A stretch of DNA of 64,000 bases from Fomes fomentarius (Eukaryota; Basidiomycota; Agaricomycetes; Polyporales; Polyporaceae). How positions within the stretch are numbered: the first letter of the stretch is position 1; every line of letters begins with the position of its first letter. Made by a program: the position numbers and the translations under genes. Shown here piece by piece: positions 58,320 through 64,000 of the stretch. The notes beneath the pieces were generated by a model. It was not told the origin of the DNA, did not search any database, and saw only the letters and a program-made list of their open reading frames with translations. The stretch is taken from contig JABYQN010000008.1 of the NCBI GenBank assembly GCA_022606135.1, positions 930,001 through 994,000 of the forward strand, in the 5' to 3' direction.

Positions 58320-58763
58320 ATGCAAGTGTGATGATGTTCGATTAGTACACTCAAACACTCAACGGCGGTACATGCTCGTACCTAGTACTACTTACGGCAC
58401 GGACGAGCGTCCGAATCCCTGCCAGCGTTGTACGTGAAGTGAATTGCAATAACAATCATCAGAGAGCATTCAACTCATTGTGTACTCACTTGCAATATGA
58501 GTCATGAAAGCGAGTGAAAACAAGACATTTAGATAGCGTTCGGCGCTAAAGGCCGCTCCTTATCGGACTATGTAAGCACCCATCCGACGCCTCAGTGAAC
58601 TGATTGAACTGTGGCGTTTCATGACTCGGAAGGATCATTCATCCAGCCCCGTCGGCAGGTACGCAAAGGACTCTGGTCATGTTGATCTTGAGTGTAAAGA
58701 TACGGTGCTTTATCATGATGGAGTCTGTTGATAATAACTGTATCCTTCGAATATTGATTGAGA
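58320..58763. other. Intergenic
   Basis: No feature recognised. Confidence 0.5.
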
Positions 58764-59150
58764 CATGTCATCCCAATACCTCGGCGACGGTCTCACCTGC
58801 GCAGAATCCGCCAACCTACCGGACCCCATGGAGCGGGACCACTGGATGTTCGGAGCGGGGTACGACTCAATTCTCTTCTCTTTCTCAGCTCGTATGACTT
58901 ATGTAACTCATGGCCTATATGTGACACCTACAGACGACGTATCTGCCCCGGATTGGCCCTGGCGGAGCGCGAGATCTTCCTTGCAGTGTCTCATCTCCTC
59001 TGGGCATTCAAGATAGAGGAACTCCCAGATGAGCCCATCGACTTGAAGGAGTATGACGGGCTTTCTGGGCGCTCACCTGTCCCAAACCGTATCCAACTGA
59101 CTCCTCGTGACGAGCATGTAGAGGCCATGCTATCATGTTCGGCGCCTTGA
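58764..59150 (+). pseudogene. Truncated cytochrome P450 of a different family
   Basis: Only the last ~110 codons remain. SSQYLGDGL and LPDPMERDHWMFGAG lead to a splice donor; then an intron, and RRICPGLALAEREIFLAVSH (haem cysteine loop) follows with LLWAFKIEELPDEPIDL and DGLSGRSPVPNRIQLTPR, ending at TGA, 59150. The sequence differs clearly from the other P450s here (AEREIFLAVSHLLWAF in place of FIN-ASxLHVFDITPP). No upstream exons are recognisable, so it is a fragment. Confidence 0.85.
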
Positions 59151-59544
59151 TTCATGATTAGTAAGGACCCCTCCGCCCACAATCGTTACCTGGGGAAGAG
59201 ACAACTTAATATACCCTTCATGTCTGTTGTTACTTATCCTTCGAAAGGAGTCAGTAGCACCACTCGAGTCAGACAGAAGTTCGAGGACTCCGAATCGGGC
59301 ATGCCCTATTACCAAAACCAGTCGGAACAGTGTCGCGATGGTCAAAATCCCACTAGGTAGACGAACAAAAGTTTGCATTTCTGTGCCGTTGAGGGCACTA
59401 GTCACTGTGATGCAGCAGTCTCAGGCTGTTGAAGCCTGGTTACAGTAGAGACGTATCAAACCAATGCGGTCATTGCTCTTGTCAATCTTCACTTCAACTC
59501 CTTCGGCTCTTTGACTTCGCAGTCGATACCACTTGTTAAGTCGC
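59151..59544. other. Intergenic
   Basis: Contains the 3' hairpin element at 59413-59437. Otherwise nothing recognised. Confidence 0.5.
59413..59437 (-). terminator. Conserved 3' hairpin element downstream of 59545
   Basis: Counterpart of 54450-54474 with one mismatch, at the same distance from the stop codon (108 nt). Confidence 0.4.
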
Positions 59545-60887
59545 CTACTGGTCGCCGAGGACAGTGTCGTCGATTCGCTCGTTGCCGACCGCGAGAGTAG
59601 CCTCGTCGGCCCACTTCTTGATGATCGCGGCGGGGGGCCTCTCGCCCGTGTTGCTGACCGCGTCCGACATGTCGACAGGGAGCGGCTCAGTTCGAGCGCC
59701 GTTGGGGCCCTCGCGGACGAGCTTGAAGTTGTAGGTGATAGACCTGCTGCTGCCCTGGAGCGCAAGTCGGCCGCGCGGGCTGTTCAGGATCGAGTTGATG
59801 TTGTAGCCCTGTGTGCCAGTGGCGGGGAAATCGATCAGCAAGTACGTCTAACATGGACGTGCATGTGAACGTGCTCCCAGTAATCATGATGCGGACGTAC
59901 CCAGTAGTAGTGGTCGTTGTACCTTGTATGCGAGTATGTGGGTTAGTGATACACTACCGATGAAGATGCAGATCAAGTCCTTACTTGTCGCCCTTAGCTG
60001 ATGGCAAGAAATCGTGTCATCAGTCTTTGTCCAATGTGGCTTTCAGTGAGAACTTACTCCCAAGCAGGCTGCCGGACGTCAGTCCGAAGTCCTGTACGAT
60101 GGAAAGCATACGGAGTGGGCATGTGCGCTTGCGACGCTCAAAATTGACTCACCTGGCCGTATTCGGCGATCTCGCTGGACGAGGTGACGACGCGGACAAG
60201 CGTGAGCTTCTCGTGCGGACCGACTCTGAGGAGCCAATTTACTCGTGAGCACGAGGCCAGACATTGACAATATAGCGCCGGTGTGAAACTCACTCCAATG
60301 GCCAGCTGTGCGACAGGTTGTACGACGTCTCCTTGGTCTCGGTCGTGGACGTAGCCAAGTTGATAGAGATGTCGAAGCCGGATGAGGCAACGTCGAAGAT
60401 CGTGATGCTGGTGCTCATCGAGATCGTGACTGGGAACATCATCGCACCCGAGCCAGGGTCAAAGGATGTAAGTGGAGGCATGGGAATAGTACGCACGTCC
60501 GGAAGATACGGTGAGCGTCGCACTGCGCGAGTTCGACCAAGACTCGGACCAGTTGTCAGAGAAAGGTTGGGAGTTCTGCCTGTTGTCGTAGCTCCAGGCG
60601 GTCTCCTCCCGGGTAATCTCGTTCGGGATCCTGCTGAGGACATACGGGCTGCCGATGGTGGTGTTGTAGGACCACCACCTGAGGGTACGTGAACATGGCG
60701 GTCAGTGTGTGAAGACCTAGGGCAGTTTTGGTGCGTACTGGTAGTCGGCAGCGATGCCCGAGTTGAGGAAGATGTCCCCCAGGCCGTTCATGGTACCGCC
60801 GCGTTTCGCGTTGGCCTTCTTGTAGACCTCGTTGATGGGCCAGCCGAGGCGGGATAGATCTTCCCAGCTAGTCTTGGTGGATGACAT
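59545..60887 (-). CDS. Putative aerolysin-like pore-forming protein, paralog 2
   Basis: Close paralog of 54581-55936 with the same exon positions. The first exon (to 60887) begins MSSTKTSWEDLSRLGWPIN. The second starts WWSYNTTIGSPYVLSR, and a Ser/Thr-rich exon pair contains WSESWSNSRSATL and SITIFDVASSGFDISI. The last exon carries GRLALQGSS and YNFKLVREGPNG and ends at TAG, 59545. No signal peptide and no disruption seen. TATATAAG lies about 72 nt upstream of the start. As for paralog 1, the aerolysin-type fold is inferred from the amphipathic Ser/Thr strand pattern; an unrelated beta-rich protein is possible. Confidence 0.65.
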
Positions 60888-63730
60888 GTCTGATTACTAG
60901 TAGAGTGGCACTGATAGTTGTCCTAGACAATGAGGTGAGCCTACCCCGTGAACCCCTCCTTATATACCACATGTGTGGTTAGCGTGCCTACCGATGATTG
61001 CACCACCATGGCCGCATTGGAGCGACAAACAATCAAAAACAAGATTCTTGGTTTTCTTAGCTTCACGGAATAGTATGATCGTCGGCCGCCCGAGCTGACA
61101 GGAGGGATGGTGACCCCTTGCTTCCATTTCAGCAATAGCGGAACTCCCACCTGTTGCGCGTTCCAAAGGGCCGATTAGACATCTGGAAGTGGCTGCAAGT
61201 CTCATAGAACAGTGTGTGACGACGCCACCGCAACGTTATCAGCATCTTCCCAGTGGTTCCAACAGTCTTCGACGACTACAAAGAAAAATCTGCACTTGCC
61301 TGAGGCTAACCACCAAGGCCGACTGGCCGAGTGAGACCATGGAGGACGCAGAACCCGTACCCATCGTATACCTCGTCGGTAGCACTTGATTATTCGAATG
61401 GAAAGGCAGAGCTACCGGTATCTTCCATGCATCCCACCTGCCATCCAGCAAACGCAATCTACGGGTCAGTTGCAGCTGAAACTCGGACTAACCACGCACC
61501 TGAGAAACAACTTGACTGGGAGTGATATCAGAATTGGACTCTGCAAGATCATTCTCCAGACGCATTCGCAGTCAATTCGTTGTTATATCACTTGTAGGTT
61601 TGGATTTCCTAACCCGACATCATAATATACCGGCCTCTGAAAATGATATCATTCAGCACAAGCCCAAGTTCACTATTCAAATTCGAGGCTGGCTTCGCGA
61701 ATGGCCCATAGGAAGTCTCGGCCGCCGCTGTTGGAACGGTGAGGCGAGGCTTCTGGTTATCCCTACCCTGCGTCGCCTGGCAGCCATTTGGCTACAGACG
61801 AGGCTCAGCATGCACCACTGCGAGACCGCACGGGAAATATCCCTGAGCAGACTGCATGTGTTCAGGGACGGCGTTTATGTGCGCCATGTAATCCATCCGC
61901 TGTCAATGTCAGCCTCAGCATCCATGTGCCATCGGACTGATGGCAAGAATTTCAGGCCGAGTGAGACCGATCACGTACCTTCAGGGAAATGAAGCTCGTA
62001 GATGAGCTAGATCGTTCGTCACAGTGCGCTCCGTGGCTTACTGGATATTTCCGCGCTCGCTCGTTGAAGGTAGGTAAGACCTGACAGCTAGTTAGTCAGC
62101 AGCGATGGCCAACCACTCGCTCGTAGCACAATAAGAAGACAGCTGGCGGCTCTTGCTTGAGTTGCACGCCGAGAGCGGCCGTATGCTATCATGATGATCC
62201 AAGCACGTGCTGTAAGTAAGGCTCATACTTGCGATCGGCACCACTCAGTATAACTTATCACGCAGTTTCTAGATACTCACCTTTACTAGCCACTCAGTGA
62301 TTTGAGGTTTCGTCCTGAGATGTATACCGACGAAAACACCCCCTCGCCGCCGTTGCAACAGTCGTGTCGTGTCGAACAAATAACTGATCGGACCACCTAA
62401 CCCGACAACGACGCTGATGTCTGTGCCGGTAAGCACGGTCGACCTCCCCCTTTCCCCTGGCGCACTTATTCTGGGAGACATAAGAGGATGTTACACGTTC
62501 TTGCGCGAGGGACTCTAGTTGGTCCCACCAGACATGATTTCCGCCAGTGAAAGAATAGGTGCAACTCACCTCCGGTCTCCAGAATGACCCTAGCTAGGAC
62601 CGGTCCCTCAATTTCCCGGCTTATGGAGTCTTAGACGTACAACGCGATGAGACGGTCTCCCCAAACTGACCGTGGACGCTGATGAACCCAATCGTGTACC
62701 GCGCCCTCGTGGAAGCGTGCATCCCCGTTGAGGACAGGGACTATAACAAACGATGGGTATGTCACATAGCTCGCGCACGTTCTTGAAGACTGCATCGTGC
62801 CTCCCCGCGCATTTTTTCGAGATCCTCATAGCGGCGGGGGAGGTGTCCCCTAGGCGCGGCGATCGTGTACATCGCCGCAGGCTGTACGTTGAAGGTACCC
62901 GCTTAGGACGAGTATGAATGCACTTATAACGACGGTGCGTACCTGAGTAAGGATATTGCCGTGCCCTCCAGCCTGACAATGCGAATGATCAATCAGTTCG
63001 TCGTCTACTGAGCTAGATTCACGTATGGTACGTGTTCTTACAAGGAGTCCGTTGTACAAAGCAGATATGTTCCGACGTGACGAATGAGTATGAACGACGT
63101 ATACGCTGCTCACCATACGGCTATTCCAATTCGGCGTGGCACCAGTGGCAGCCCGGGCCTGAGGGTGGTTAGTTCTTACTTTCTCCTCGAACATCCCCAA
63201 AGAGAAGTGAGTCGTGGTGATACGATACCCCGAAGGTTGGATCGATGCGGCTATCTCATCCCCTCTGCGCTGCGCCCAGAGCTTTGCTGTTGTTCGGTGA
63301 CCGTGTGTGTGTCAGTAGAAAAATGGAACGGATGGACGGAGCCGCCAGAATGCCATGCTGCCGTGATGGTAGCGCTGGCGCTTGGGCGCGGGCCGGGCTT
63401 CGCGAAGAGGCTCGCCCGGTGGCAGATAAATTCCGTACTCGGCAAAGAGAGCGTCTAGTACGCAAATCCGCGCTCTTTCGTGCTGATTCAATTGCCACAT
63501 CCTCCTCTGCCATCGTTCACGACCCGCTCGCGCATATACCCCCTAGCCTACTCTCCCCTAATTGCCTTGGCCCCGTTTGCTGTCCCGCGGAAGCAACACA
63601 AAGGCCCTGAGCACGGCGGCACGCTGACACGCACCACGGAGCTAACGCGTCGGAGAACCGCTGCATAACGGGAAGCCTCCCATTCTTCCGTACGTGGCTT
63701 GCTGCGTCCTTGCCCCGCTCTCTCGTCGCC
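60888..63730. other. 2.8-kb region without a convincing gene
   Basis: The first ~80 nt are the promoter of the gene starting at 60887. Open frames such as 61522-61992 (+, 156 codons) and 62608-62979 (-) show no motif or splice chain. I see nothing else. Confidence 0.5.
60959..60966 (-). promoter_or_regulatory. TATA box for gene at 59545-60887
   Basis: TATATAAG on the minus strand, about 72 nt upstream of the ATG. Confidence 0.55.
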
Positions 63731-64000
63731 ATGGCTTATTATCGTTCGCTCCAGATCAGTTTGCTGCCCATCATGCAGCCAAGTCGCAAGCACCCCCTCC
63801 GCCGGGTTCCGACATGGCTCGCGCTTTCCGTCGGCATCATCATTGGGTTGTTCATATCGAGGATGTTCTCTGCGGTGAGTCTTCTATCTCCTCGCGAATC
63901 AAGCTCGTTCTGTTGCGCGCGTACGGGTTCGTTGTGTCCGGGAATGGTGGATCAAGAGAGCCCTCGCTACAGGGAAGTCGGGGATGGCACTGGGCCGCGA
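63731..64000 (+). CDS. 5' end of a probable type II membrane protein (partial)
   Basis: An ATG at 63731 opens MAYYRSLQISLLPIMQPS, a short basic segment (RKHPLRRVP) and a single hydrophobic helix (TWLALSVGIIIGLFISRMF), then a clear donor (GCG / gtgagt, near 63873). The layout of short cytoplasmic tail plus signal anchor is typical of Golgi glycosyltransferases and similar type II proteins, but the catalytic part lies outside the window, so function is unknown. A second in-frame ATG at 63773 could be the true start. Confidence 0.55.
   Translation, partial: MAYYRSLQISLLPIMQPSRKHPLRRVPTWLALSVGIIIGLFISRMFSAVSLLSPRESSSFCCARTGSLCPGMVDQESPRYREVGDGTGPR

Noticed and set aside
61522..61992. 156-codon plus-strand frame
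   Set aside because: Isolated, no recognisable motif, no flanking exons.
1..64000. CRISPR arrays, prophage or bacterial operons
   Set aside because: No spaced direct repeats; genes are intron-rich and clearly fungal.

Overview
This window looks like nuclear DNA from a basidiomycete, most likely a wood- or litter-decay agaricomycete. Genes are cut by many short GT-AG introns of about 47-70 nt. Several families are typical of that group: expanded microsomal cytochrome P450s, DUF6533-type membrane proteins, and a split SGNH hydrolase. Both strands are used, and there are no operons or ribosome-binding sites. Exon structures were worked out by eye from splice signals, frame and similarity among the paralogs. 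For the genes where I summed exons, the total divides by three, except where a disruption is reported.

0.6-30.6 kb is a P450 array. Six full-length genes lie at 605-2683 (+), 9533-11616 (-), 15941-17988 (-), 20257-22267 (-), 23508-25579 (-) and 28517-30618 (-). Decayed P450 copies lie at 18.5-19.7 and 26.2-26.6 kb. A DUF6533-type membrane protein (6063-8472, -), a hypothetical gene (14254-15179, +) and an FAD monooxygenase (26869-28423, +) sit among them. The P450s form two groups by intron pattern. Group 1 (605, 9533, 15941) has no intron in the haem-loop exon. Group 2 has an intron just before the haem cysteine. Nearly all encode the I-helix GGxDT motif on a 14-nt microexon. The copy at 28.5 kb has a 7-nt exon deletion.

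31.8-37.0 kb holds the splicing factor gene ISY1 with an apparent 1-nt frameshift, a P450 pseudogene with two stops, and a histidine acid phosphatase with a 6-nt microexon.

37.5-51.0 kb is framed by an inverted segmental duplication of roughly 2.5 kb, each arm carrying an intact DUF6533-type gene. Inside it are an intact P450 (42069-44194, +), which is the sister of the 28.5-kb copy, followed by a relic of the monooxygenase 3' end. A tRNA-Ala(UGC), a CCC1/VIT-type metal transporter and a PPxY membrane protein complete the interior.

51.5-64 kb holds a membrane-anchored SGNH hydrolase, then a toxin-like group. Two tandem paralogs with an aerolysin-like pore-former look (54581-55936 and 59545-60887, both -) flank a gene with a Tse2-like ADP-ribosyltransferase-type domain (57522-58319, +). 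A truncated P450 of a different family lies at 58.8 kb, and the 5' end of a type II membrane protein gene runs off the right edge.

The P450s, the FAD monooxygenase and their duplications suggest a rapidly turning-over oxidative (xenobiotic or secondary) metabolism locus. The pore-former/ADP-ribosyltransferase grouping is the best candidate for an undescribed functional system, probably defensive, but this is inference from gene content only.
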